Below, piece by piece: positions 7,215 through 15,783 of a DNA stretch of 32,129 nt. The position numbers were made by a program, and so were the translations under genes. How positions within the stretch are numbered: position 1 is the stretch's first letter; every line of letters begins with the position of its first letter. A model generated the notes under the pieces. That model was not told the DNA's origin. It did no database searches and worked only from the letters and a program-made list of their open reading frames with translations. Origin of the DNA: Blastococcus mobilis (GTDB lineage Bacteria > Actinomycetota > Actinomycetes > Mycobacteriales > Geodermatophilaceae); contig NZ_FZNO01000040.1 of the NCBI RefSeq assembly GCF_900188025.1, positions 1-32,129 of the forward strand. The letters run 5' to 3'.

Positions 7215-8527
7215 GGTCGGCCCCCCAGTGACCGGAGCAGCTCCTCGGCCCGCGGCGCGTGCAGCGGGGAGAAGTATGGGTTGGTGTCCAGCGCCTCGCC
7301 CAGCGTCCGGCGGGCCTCGTCGTCCATCCCCAGCTGAGCTTCGATGACCCCCCGGTGGTAGAGGAACAGCCCGTTGCGCCCACCCAAGGCGGTGGCCGCA
7401 CGGGCGTGCTCGAGAGCTTCGGCGTCCCGACCGGCGCTGTGCAGTGCCCAGGCGAGCGCATCGTGGGCGTCGACGTTCTGCCGCCGCGCGAACTCCGCTT
7501 GCCCGGCGGCCACGGCCGCGCCCGGATCCCCGTGGTCGGCCTCGAAGATCGCGACGCCGAGGTCGTCCCGGACACCGCCGGCAGCGAACAGCTGCCGCAC
7601 GGTGTCCACGAGCGCGAACTGTTCCCGGGCCTCGTCACGCTGTCCGACGGCGAGCAGGAACTCGCCGTACTCGACGAGATGCTCGGGCAGGGGCTGGGTC
7701 TGGACCACCCGGCGGTAGGCGCGAGTCGCTGCCTCGACGTCGCCCCGGGCCGCGGCCACCCGCGCCTGCCCTCGGAGCAGCAGCGGGTCGTCCGGGGACT
7801 TCTTCCGGCCGGCCGTGAACCGCCGCTCGGCCTCGTCCAGGTCGCCCGTGGACCACGCCAGTTGACCGAGGTAGGTGTAGCAGAAAGCCTCTTCGGCGGG
7901 ACCTCCCGCGACCTCCAGTGCCTGCTCCAGCGCGGAGACGGCGGTTGGGATGTCCCCGTGCAGCTCGGCGTCGTAGGAGGCGCGGGTGAAGGACGCAACA
8001 CCCGGCTTGAGGTCGAGCATCCGGCGCAGGGCCTCGGTCGCCCCGGGATAATCGCCCAGCTGGGTGCGTGCATCGGTGAGGACGCCCCACGCCGTGGCGC
8101 TGTACGGATTGACCGCCAGTGCCCGTTCTGCCGACCGAGCCGCAGCGGAGAAGTCGTGCCGTGCGTTGGCCAGCGCCCCCAGGCCGGTGAGTGCCGCGTC
8201 GTTGCCTTCCGGACGCAGCCGCATCGACTCGGCCAGGGCGCCATCCGCCTTGTCGTAGTAGGACGGGTTCGCGGTCACCCGGGCCTGTTCGACGTAGGCC
8301 GCGCCGAGCGCCGCCCACGTCGCATGATCCCCTGGCACCTCCTCCAGCCGCTGCTGCGCGGACTCGATCGAGGCGGTCAGCCGATCCGCAGGAGGCGGCG
8401 CGGTCGCAGCGACGGGCACGGCGACTGCGGACCGGTCGACCACGGCCGTGTAGGCGCTCGCTATCGCCACGACGAGCAGCACGACGCCGACGACGACCGC
8501 GCTCACGGCGGTGCGGGTGCGCTGCAT
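7211..8527 (-). CDS. Membrane-anchored tetratricopeptide-repeat protein
   Basis: A 438-residue protein. An N-terminal membrane anchor (~residues 8-28, VSAVVVGVVLLVVAIASAYT) precedes a spacer and then at least eight helical TPR-like units. These can be recognised by ALxxxP or LxP-spaced repeats such as AERALAVNPYSATAWGVLTD, LEQALEV and LGEALDTNPYFSP. TPR proteins serve as protein-interaction scaffolds. The ATG at 8527 overlaps the sortase stop in TGATG, so the frames are tightly coupled. A longer frame upstream to 8677 lies inside the sortase gene and is rejected. The domain probably faces outside the membrane, given the single N-terminal segment and neighbours that act at the surface. Confidence 0.85.
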   Translation of the reverse strand: MQRTRTAVSAVVVGVVLLVVAIASAYTAVVDRSAVAVPVAATAPPPADRLTASIESAQQRLEEVPGDHATWAALGAAYVEQARVTANPSYYDKADGALAESMRLRPEGNDAALTGLGALANARHDFSAAARSAERALAVNPYSATAWGVLTDARTQLGDYPGATEALRRMLDLKPGVASFTRASYDAELHGDIPTAVSALEQALEVAGGPAEEAFCYTYLGQLAWSTGDLDEAERRFTAGRKKSPDDPLLLRGQARVAAARGDVEAATRAYRRVVQTQPLPEHLVEYGEFLLAVGQRDEAREQFALVDTVRQLFAAGGVRDDLGVAIFEADHGDPGAAVAAGQAEFARRQNVDAHDALAWALHSAGRDAEALEHARAATALGGRNGLFLYHRGVIEAQLGMDDEARRTLGEALDTNPYFSPLHAPRAEELLRSLGGRP

Positions 8528-9369
8528 CAGACGTTGGGCAGGTCGCTGTCGGGAGCGCCCACGCCGACCGCCGCCCGATTCGCGCTCAGCTCGCGCGAAC
8601 GGTCGAGATCCAGCCGGGCCCGCACGACGAGGTTCTCGGTGTAAGACCGCGCCTGCTCGTCGAAGCCGCCGGTGCACGTGATCAGCACCAACTCGGAGGC
8701 GGGAACCGCCCCGTAGACCTGTTGCGCCGGGAACTCGTCCTTGGCGAACCGCTGCGCTCCGGTCACCCGGAATGCCGCCACGCTGCTGTCGGCCCGCACG
8801 ACCGCGATCAAGTCACCCTCCTTCAGTTCCCCGAGGCGGGCGAAGGCCGCCGGACCCGTGTAGTCGTCGACGTGGCCCGCGATGATCGCCGGTGGGCCCT
8901 GCGGATCACCCGGGTAGCTGCCCTTGGTGAACCACCCGGGCTTGCTGAAGTCGACCGGCACCTCGAGCGTCTTGTCCTTGTTGAGGCCCAGGCTGACCAG
9001 AGGGCTGCTGACGCCGATGGAGGGGATGTCGAGCTGCACGGGTTCGACGTGGGCCAGCGCCGTCGCCGTCTCCGTCTGATGCACCGGTTGCGCCGCCGGC
9101 GCTTGCGGGAGCGACGGCGCGACGGGCGGGTCGTCGCGGGCCGCGGGCTCCTCTGTGACTACCGGCGGCAGGACCGCCCGGCCCGCGGACGCGTCGGCCG
9201 AACGGTCCCCGACCGTAACGCCCACCAACAGCCCGAGCGCCAGGGCGGCGGCCGAGGGGAACACCCAACCGGGGAGCTCGCGACGGCCGCGCCGGTGGCG
9301 TCCACCGTGACCTGCTCGCTTCGGGCGCGGCTCCTCGCCGGTGCTCGGTGCGTGCTCGCTGTCGGTCAT
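8527..9369 (-). CDS. Class F-type sortase
   Basis: A 280-residue membrane-anchored transpeptidase that joins secreted proteins to the cell wall. A basic cytoplasmic N-terminus and a membrane segment (~residues 36-54) come before a Pro/Ala-rich linker. The catalytic domain (~105-260) opens with VQLDIPSIGVSSPLVSLG. The catalytic triad is visible: His166 in IIAGHVDDYTG, Cys232 in LVLITCTGGF and Arg250 in ENLVVRARLD. The compact domain and motif spacing suggest class F, common in actinobacteria. AGGAGA precedes the ATG at 9369. A likely substrate is encoded just upstream (DUF4331 protein with a sorting-like tail). Confidence 0.9.
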   Translation of the reverse strand: MTDSEHAPSTGEEPRPKRAGHGGRHRRGRRELPGWVFPSAAALALGLLVGVTVGDRSADASAGRAVLPPVVTEEPAARDDPPVAPSLPQAPAAQPVHQTETATALAHVEPVQLDIPSIGVSSPLVSLGLNKDKTLEVPVDFSKPGWFTKGSYPGDPQGPPAIIAGHVDDYTGPAAFARLGELKEGDLIAVVRADSSVAAFRVTGAQRFAKDEFPAQQVYGAVPASELVLITCTGGFDEQARSYTENLVVRARLDLDRSRELSANRAAVGVGAPDSDLPNV

Positions 9370-9460
9370 CGCTCTCCTGTCCTGCTCTTCCGGTCCTGCA
9401 GGTCCTGAGTGTTTCTGAGTGTCGGCCCCGGAGCCGGTCAGCGACCGGTTTCGAGGGCGT

Positions 9461-9501
9461 CCGGTCGGGGGGCGGGGCGTACGCCCCGCCCCCCCGACCG
9501 G
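9461..9501. terminator. Very strong palindromic hairpin between DUF4331 and sortase genes
   Basis: The left arm CCGGTCGGGGGGCGGGGCGT (9461-9480) pairs with the next 21 bases, which repeat it in reverse complement with a single extra C. It sits 6 bases past the DUF4331 stop in the direction of transcription and has no T run. It may attenuate or process the transcript, setting different levels for the abundant surface protein and the sortase operon. Confidence 0.6.
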
Positions 9502-9507
9502 CGGCGA

Positions 9508-11244
9508 TCAGCCCTCCGTCGTGGTGGAGGACCGGCGCAGGTGGCGGCCATGCAGCAGCGAGCCCGCACCGGAAGCGACCAGCAGGAGCGCCGCCGACCC
9601 CGTGAGGGCGGGGACGACCGTGCTGTTCACGGATCCGCCGGCTGCGGCGGACCCCCCGGCTCCGGCGTCGACCCCACCGGAGGGCATCCCGCCGTCCTCG
9701 GTCCTGCCGGGTCCCTGGTTCACCGCATCACCGTGCGGCGCGGCGATGTACGGGAAGACGTCCATGAAGGCGACGTCGTTCTGGGCCACCCCGTCACCGC
9801 CCTGGAGCGCGTCGAAGGCGGCCTGCCGGTCCGCGGGGACGTTGGTGACGTCGAAGATCCCCTCGAGCGCGAGGATCTCGATGTCGACGACGTCGTCGCT
9901 GAGCCGCCGGCCGTTCGGGAAGCCCTGGATGTCGCCACCCACGACGCCGAGCCGGCTGGCCTCCGGCAACGGCTGCATGTTCAGCCCGGTCGGACCGGTG
10001 ATCGCCATGTTGAGCCGCAGCATCTCCGACGGCACGAACTCCGCCGCGCCGGCGTTGATCGCCTGCGAGTTGAGGTCCACGTCGATCGGGTTCGGCGTGG
10101 CCGGGTCCCCATCGACGTCCACCCTGTCGTTGGTGACGACACCGGTGAGGAAGGTCTCGAAGATGTCGAACCGGGGACCCGCCGGAGCCGGGACGCCGTA
10201 GATGGCCTCGATCAACGCCGGGACCTCGGGCTGGAGCACCCGGTCGACGACGGCACCGCCGGCGGCGGCGGCGTCCTCGGCCGGCGGGATCGAGTTGAAG
10301 GCGTCCTTGAGCCCGGCCGGGACGACGACCTCGTTGACCAGCGGGTTCCCGAGTCGGGACACCTGGGTGAAGTCGTCGGCGCCGTCCGCCGCCGTGCCGT
10401 TGGCGTTGCGCAGCGTCGGACGCGTGGTGGTGCTCCAGACGCCGATCACCGGGTTGCCGGCGGCGTCCCCGTCGATGGCCACCTCGGTCTTCGGCACCTC
10501 GAGCACGATGCTGTTGACGTTGTAGCCGCCGAGGGTGTCCACACCCGTCTCCGACAGGTCGGCGCCGAAGAGCAGGTCGAACACCCGCAGGTCGACGAAG
10601 AACGGGTCCTCGGTCTGCGTCGTCAGCGTCCGGCCGCCACCCGCGACCTCGGTGATCGCCGGTGTCCGGAGGTTGTCGACGTAGTCCTGCGGCGTGCCCA
10701 TGCTGGCCGGGCCGACGTAGGACGGCGCGACGGGACCCTGGGCGACCGGCTCGCCGAACGTCGCCCCGCCATCGGTGCTGACGTCGAGGGTGAAGGACTG
10801 CCGGAACAGCAGGTTCTCGTCATCGAGGGAGTCGACCGGGCCGTTGTTAAACAGGAACGTCTCCTGGCCCCGGAGGTCCTCCGTGGTGAACTGCCACCGG
10901 TAGATGTAGTCGGCGACGGCGTCGCCGTCGTTGTCGATGTTGATCAGGTACTCGGCGTCCTCGGCGAACGGGTAGAAGTTCGGCCCGCCGTTGGGCTCCT
11001 CGAAGGGGATCCAGTTGGCGATCAACGTGACGTTGTCCGGGTTCTCCGGGCTGGAGAAGGCGTAGACGTCGGTGTTGTCCACCGCTGGGTCGTTGAGAAT
11101 CAGCGGTGCCTCCCGGTGGCTGGACGCACCGGCCAGCGTGGGCAGCAGCCCCACGACGGTCGAGCCGGCGAGCAGCCCTCCCGCGGCGAGCATCGCCGTG
11201 GCGCGTACGCCACGACTGCGAAGAAGAAGATCACGTTCGAGCAC
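9508..11244 (-). CDS. Secreted DUF4331 protein with C-terminal sorting-like tail
   Basis: A protein of about 578 residues from the GTG at 11244, preferred because GAGG lies just before it and the signal peptide then starts properly; an ATG at 11274 is the alternative. After the signal peptide the mature part begins ASSHREAPLILNDPAVDNTD, the DUF4331 hallmark. It continues through acidic Asp/Asn-rich segments (NIDNDGDAVADY) and ends the domain near VAFMDVFPYIAAPH. A Gly/Ala/Ser-rich spacer follows, then VVPALTG (PALTG ~545-549), a hydrophobic segment, the basic HGRHLRR and a short tail. This is the layout of sortase substrates, although PALTG is not canonical LPxTG. DUF4331 function is unknown. 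It is the first gene of the surface cluster. Confidence 0.9.
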   Translation of the reverse strand: MLERDLLLRSRGVRATAMLAAGGLLAGSTVVGLLPTLAGASSHREAPLILNDPAVDNTDVYAFSSPENPDNVTLIANWIPFEEPNGGPNFYPFAEDAEYLINIDNDGDAVADYIYRWQFTTEDLRGQETFLFNNGPVDSLDDENLLFRQSFTLDVSTDGGATFGEPVAQGPVAPSYVGPASMGTPQDYVDNLRTPAITEVAGGGRTLTTQTEDPFFVDLRVFDLLFGADLSETGVDTLGGYNVNSIVLEVPKTEVAIDGDAAGNPVIGVWSTTTRPTLRNANGTAADGADDFTQVSRLGNPLVNEVVVPAGLKDAFNSIPPAEDAAAAGGAVVDRVLQPEVPALIEAIYGVPAPAGPRFDIFETFLTGVVTNDRVDVDGDPATPNPIDVDLNSQAINAGAAEFVPSEMLRLNMAITGPTGLNMQPLPEASRLGVVGGDIQGFPNGRRLSDDVVDIEILALEGIFDVTNVPADRQAAFDALQGGDGVAQNDVAFMDVFPYIAAPHGDAVNQGPGRTEDGGMPSGGVDAGAGGSAAAGGSVNSTVVPALTGSAALLLVASGAGSLLHGRHLRRSSTTTEG

Positions 11245-11434
11245 GGGCACCTCGTTTCCCAGCTCCACCCCCATTGGGTGAAGACGGCCGACACGACGTC
11301 GCAGTGAGCCGGCACGGGGAAGGCGCCGGACCTCCGGGGCCAACCCCTAAGCGGGGACAGTGGGGACGTCGTTCTGCTACGGGATTCGCAGTGAGGCTCA
11401 TCACGGTTCACCCCGATCGGCGGAACAGGGGCTG

Positions 11435-12040
11435 TCAGCCGTGCGAGTGCGTGTCGCCCACCCTGCGTAACTCACACAACACGTAGATAGCCCTGTTGTG
11501 GTGCCGCTCGAGTAGCGAGAAACCAGGTGGGGTCCCGGCATCACGGCGTCGAGATCCTTGGCGGTATTGCCGGGGATGGCTTGGTGCGCATAGCCCCTGT
11601 CGGTCAGGCGCGCGAACATGCGGGCATGCGGGCACCGTCGGTGCAAATGGTCGCGCCCCGAGCCACCACTTCCCAGCGAATTCGATCATGTCTAGACCGC
11701 CCGGCTTGTCGGCCAGCTCCAAGCGGATCCTGCCGAGGCGACCGCGGTCGTCACGTTCGACCGCGATCGTGATCGGAGCCTTGTCGCTGGAAGGCCCACG
11801 CTTGCCGGTCGCTCGGCCGCCCAGGAAGCTCTGGTCAAGCTCCACCACCCCGCTGAGTAGCTCACGCTCGGGACGGACCATGGCGCGGCGCAATTTGTGC
11901 AGCCACGCCCACGCGGTTTCATATGAGCCGAAACCCAAGGCACCTTTCAATCCCTGGGCGGACACGCCATTCTTCTGCGAAGTGATGAACCACACCGCGG
12001 CAAACCAGGTCGACAACGGAGTGTGTCCCGCCTTCCCGGT
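11435..12040 (-). pseudogene. IS1595-type transposase remnant
   Basis: On the minus strand a transposase core is readable: TPLSTWFAAVWFITSQKNGV, SYETAWAWLHKLRRAMVRP and the DDE-region ELDQSFLGGRATGKRG. Near 11640-11690 the frame is lost: HQAIPGNTAKDLDAVMPGPH continues in another frame, and then FSLLERHHNRAIYVLCEL returns in the first. The N-terminal third (zinc-ribbon and start) is missing; sequence above ~12040 belongs to the adjacent glycosidase remnant. The element is therefore truncated and frameshifted and cannot move by itself. It marks the likely break that removed the 5' half of the downstream plus-strand glycosidase. Confidence 0.8.
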
Positions 12041-13547
12041 CGGCCGGGCCCCCGACGAGGCCCGGCCCGCTCGCCGGCTGCGACTGTGGCGCGCCGGCAG
12101 CCCGCGCGTGGACACCGACGACCCGGAGCTGCGGATGGTCCTCCGGTAGAGCATGGAGGACCTCGGTGCCCTGCGGCTGTACGACCCCGACCATCCCGGA
12201 GAGGTGGCGGTCGCCGCGGGAGCTCCCTGGTTCATGGCGCTCTTCGGCCGCGACTCGTTGCTCAGCTCCTACATGGCGCTTCCGCTGGACCCCACCCTCG
12301 CCCTGGGCACGCTGCAGACGCTGGCTCGCATGCAGGGGCGGAACGCGGATCCGCGCACCGAGGAGCAACCCGGGCGGATCCTGCACGAGACCCGCCTCGG
12401 CGCCGACCTCCCCCTGGCGCGCGGGGGCAGCAACGTCTACTACGGCACGGTCGACGCCACCCCGCTCTTCGTCGCCCTCGTCGGGGAGTTGCGGCGGTGG
12501 AGCATCGCCACCGACCAGGTGGACGCGCTCCTGCCGGCTGCCGACCGGGCGCTGGCCTGGATCGAGCAGTACGGCGACCGCGACGGCGACGGCTTCGTGG
12601 AGTACGAGCGCAGCACCGAGGCCGGCCTGTTCAACCAGGGGTGGAAGGACTCGTGGGACGGCATCAACGCCGCTGACGGCACGATCCCACGGCCCCCGAT
12701 CGCGCTCTGCGAGGTGCAGGCCTACGTCTACGCCGCGTACTCGGCGCGCTCGCACCTGTCCGCTGCGGCCGGCGACGAGGGTGGCGCGGAGCACTGGGCC
12801 GGGAAGGCCGAGGCGCTCAAGCGCTCGTTCAACGAGCGGTTCTGGCTGGCCGAACGGGGGTGGTTCGCCGTAGCCCTGGACGGCGACAAGCGCCCGGTGG
12901 ACTCGCTGACCTCCAACATGGGGCACTGCCTGTGGTGCGGGATCGTCGACGAGGACAAGGCCGCGCGGGTCACTGCGCACCTGTCCTCGCCCGAGATGTT
13001 CACCGGATGGGGGGTGCGGACCCTGGCGTCCTCCATGGGCGCCTACAACCCGGTGAGCTACCACAACGGATCGGTGTGGCCGCACGACAGCGTCCTGGTG
13101 GCCACCGGCTTGATGCGCTACGGCTTCGTGGAGGAGGCCCAGCGCATCGCCTGCGGACTGCTGGACGCCGCCGTGGCCTTCGGGGGCCGATTGCCCGAGC
13201 TCTTCTGCGGTTTCGACCGGTCCGAGTATCCGGAGCCGGTGCCGTACCCGACCTCGTGCTCGCCGCAGGCGTGGGCCGCGGCCACTCCGATCCAGGCGGT
13301 CCGGCTGCTGCTGCGGCTGGAGCCCCGGACGGTGGGGGAGGTCTGGTTCGATCCCGCTTGGCCCGACCGTTACGGCGCGATCCGCATCCGCGACCTGCCG
13401 TTGGGCGGGCGCCGCGTCACGCTGACCGTCGACCAGGACGGCGGGAGGCTGGAGGGCCTGCCGGACGAGATCACCGTGGTCCGTCGCGCCCGTCCTCCAT
13501 TCGGCCCGGTGCGGCTGCAGGAAACTCCGGTGGGAGGTGACCGGTGA
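12040..13547 (+). pseudogene. Glycogen-debranching-type glycosidase, 5'-truncated with internal stop
   Basis: The C-terminal part of a large (alpha/alpha)6-barrel glycosidase of the amylo-alpha-1,6-glucosidase/trehalase-like type. Readable blocks are APWFMALFGRDSLLSSYMAL, TEEQPGRILHE, NQGWKDSWDG and NGSVWPHDS, with an ATG-initiated open part of 464 residues from 12153. Upstream the same frame continues as SPRVDTDDPELRMVLR, but it is interrupted by TAG at 12147-12149, directly before SMEDLGALRLYDP, where relatives have a sense codon. The N-terminal domain is missing at the IS1595 remnant. A shortened protein from the ATG could still be made. Function, if any: hydrolysis of alpha-glucan branches. 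The stop overlaps the next gene as GTGA. Confidence 0.8.
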
Positions 13548-14591
13548 AGGTCGTCGTCGTGGGCGCGACGGGCAACGTGGGGACGGCGGTCGTCCGGGCG
13601 CTCACGGCCGACGACAGGGTCTCGGAGATGGTCGGGATCGCCCGCCGGGCCCCCCGAGTGGGCGCCGCCCAAGACGACGTTTGTGACGGCAGACGTCGCC
13701 GGTGACGATCTGGTCCCGCACCTGCGGGGCGCCGACGCCGTCGTCCATCTCGCCTGGCTGTTCCAGCCGACACACCACCCCATGGTGACCTGGCAGGCCA
13801 ACGTCGTCGGAAGTGCGCGGGTGTTCGCGGCCGCGGCGGATACAGGCGTCGGCGCGCTGGTGTACGCCTCGTCCGTCGGTGCCTACTCGCCAGGGCCCGG
13901 GCGGCGGGTGGACGAGTCGTGGCCCACGCACGGCGTCCCCCACTGCGGCATAAGGTCGGGAGAAGGCCTACGTGGAGCGCCTGCTGGACCGGTTCGAGGC
14001 CCAGCACCCGGACATCCGGGTGGTCCGGCTGCGCCCCGCGTTCATCTTCCAGCGGCCGGCCGCCACCGAGCAGCGGCGGATCTTCGCCGGGCCACTCCTC
14101 CCCGGCGGTCTGCTCCGTCCGGGCCGGCTACCGGTCGTCCCGTGGCCGCGGGGACTCCGGTTCCAGGCGCTGCACGCCGGCGACGTCGCCGAGGCGTACC
14201 GGCTGGCCGTCGTGGGAGACGGGCGCGGCGCCTACAACGTCGCCGCTGATCCGGTCATCGACGCCGAGTCCGTCAGCGACGTGCTCGGGACGCGGGTGCT
14301 CACGGTTCCGGGATCCGTCGTGCGCGTCGGACTCTCCGCCGCATGGCGACTGCACCTCGTCCCCGTCGAGCCGCGACTGCTCGACCTCGCGCTCCAGCTG
14401 CCACTTCTCGACCCACGAGGATCCGCACAGAACTCGGCTGGTCGCCGACCGTGGCCGGACGCGACGCACTGCTCGAGGCCCTGGAGGGGATGGCGGACGG
14501 GGCCGGCGGGCGGACTCCACCGCTCACGCCCGACTCGCCGGCGCGCCGGCTCCGCGAGGGGTCGACGGGCATCGGCGAGCGGTCGACCTGA
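13544..14591 (+). pseudogene. NAD-dependent epimerase/dehydratase pseudogene (multiple frameshifts)
   Basis: It starts with GTG in a GTGA overlap and the Rossmann motif VVVGATGNVGTAV. The frame breaks near 13650 (one extra C in a C run) and resumes as TTFVTADVAGDDLVPHLRGA to VYASSVGAYSP. It breaks again near 13938 at a second C run. In the restored frame the catalytic YxxxK reads TAA-GREK, so the tyrosine codon is now a stop (13951-13953). The frame continues YVERLLDRFEAQHPDIRVVR to LALQLPLLD, shifts once more near 14412 and ends RIRTELGWSPTVAG to GERST at 14591. Three shifts plus a lost catalytic codon make this a true pseudogene. It resembles sugar-nucleotide epimerases. Confidence 0.8.
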
Positions 14592-14724
14592 TCCCGCCGG
14601 CTCGGCCTGGCGCCCCAGGGATTGCCCGTCGGGTACGGGTGGGGACACCCGGCACGAGAGGCCGCAGGCTCCACCTCGTGGATCGGCCCACCGCCCGATG
14701 GACTCTCCACGACCTGCCGTCAAC

Positions 14725-14766
14725 GTTCGGTGTCCGAGGGGCGACACGCTACATACGCACACGGCT
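14725..14766 (+). repeat. Dispersed intergenic repeat, copy A
   Basis: Contains TCGGTGTCCGAGGGGCGACA followed by CGCTACATACGCACACGGCT. It lies between the convergent epimerase pseudogene and oleD, and its CTA at 14749-14751 is the oleD stop codon on the minus strand. It lacks the preceding CCCC-CGG hairpin of copies B-D. Confidence 0.75.
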
Positions 14767-15783
14767 GGCGGCGTGAGCCGGCTGACGGCGTCCCGCCCCG
14801 AGATCCGCGCCCGTGCCCACACCGCCGTACCAGGCAGCCAGCCGGGCGAAGCCCTCGTCGAGGCCGACCTCCGGCCGCCATCCGAGCTCGCTGCGGGTCC
14901 GCCGCTGGTCGAACCAGTGCGCCGTCGTCAGCTGCTCGGTGAGGAACCGGGTCAGGGGAGGGGTCGACCGTCGGCCGATCGCTGACCAGGTCCCCTCCAC
15001 CACGGCGCCGGCCAGCCACGCCGCGTGCGCCGGCACCCGGCCCCGTGGTCCGGGCACGCCGGCTGCCGAGCACAGCCGTCGGAGGATCTCGTCCACCGTG
15101 CGCGGCTCACCGTTCGAGACCACGAGGGCCTCCCCGTGGACGCGCCCGCACGCGTCGACCCCTGCCACGAGGGCGGAAGCGGCGTTGTCGACGTACGTGG
15201 TGTCGATCAGTGCCGTGCCGGAGCCGATGAGCGGGAGACGACCGTTCGCGGCCCGCTCGACGATCCGCGCCACGAGTTGCTCGTCGCCGGGGCCCCACAC
15301 CAGGTGCGGGCGAAGGACCAGCACCGCAAGGGCCGCCGAATCCGCGTCGAGTGCTTCCTGCTCGGCCACCGCCTTGGACCTCGAGTAGGCACCACGCGCC
15401 CGCGCTGGGTCGGCGGGGCCGGCCCCTGCCCCGATGAGAGGAGCCCCGGCGTGCGAGACCGAGGGGGAGGACACGTGCACCAGTCGCTCGACGCCCTCGG
15501 CGGAGCAGGCGGCGACGACGTTCCTCGTCCCCTGGATGTTGGCCCGCGCGTACTCCTCCCACTTCCCGGTCACGTCCACCTTCGCGGCGAGGTGGACGAC
15601 GGCTTCCTGGCCCACGGCGGCTCGTGCCACCACGGAGGGGTCGGCGATGTCCCCGAGCACCTCGGAGCAGGGCAGGCCCGAGGGACGGCGCTGGAGGACC
15701 GTCACCTCGTCGCCCCGCGCGAGCAGACGCTGGGCGGTGACCCGGCCGAGCAGCCCACTCGCGCCGGTGACCAGGACCCTCAC
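14749..15783 (-). CDS. oleD: OleD: 2-alkyl-3-oxoalkanoate reductase of olefin synthesis
   Basis: A 344-residue short-chain dehydrogenase/reductase of the 3-beta-hydroxysteroid dehydrogenase type. The nucleotide fold starts at VLVTGASGLLGRV (residues 4-14), and the catalytic pair Y133/K137 lies in GAYSRSKAVAE. In olefin synthesis OleD reduces the 2-alkyl-3-keto acid made by OleA to the 2-alkyl-3-hydroxy acid with NADPH. The GTG at 15783 overlaps the oleBC stop as GTGA. The last residues (about HAASRVRM) are encoded inside or just before dispersed repeat copy A, which supplies the TAG stop, so the native C-terminus seems to have been replaced. Identification rests mainly on the neighbouring oleA and oleBC genes. 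Confidence 0.85.
   Translation of the reverse strand: MRVLVTGASGLLGRVTAQRLLARGDEVTVLQRRPSGLPCSEVLGDIADPSVVARAAVGQEAVVHLAAKVDVTGKWEEYARANIQGTRNVVAACSAEGVERLVHVSSPSVSHAGAPLIGAGAGPADPARARGAYSRSKAVAEQEALDADSAALAVLVLRPHLVWGPGDEQLVARIVERAANGRLPLIGSGTALIDTTYVDNAASALVAGVDACGRVHGEALVVSNGEPRTVDEILRRLCSAAGVPGPRGRVPAHAAWLAGAVVEGTWSAIGRRSTPPLTRFLTEQLTTAHWFDQRRTRSELGWRPEVGLDEGFARLAAWYGGVGTGADLGAGRRQPAHAASRVRM

Noticed and set aside
9409-11307. 632-residue open frame on the plus strand
   Set aside because: It is antisense to the DUF4331 gene, with Arg/Gly/Val-rich low-complexity translation and no domain. It is a shadow caused by high GC third positions.
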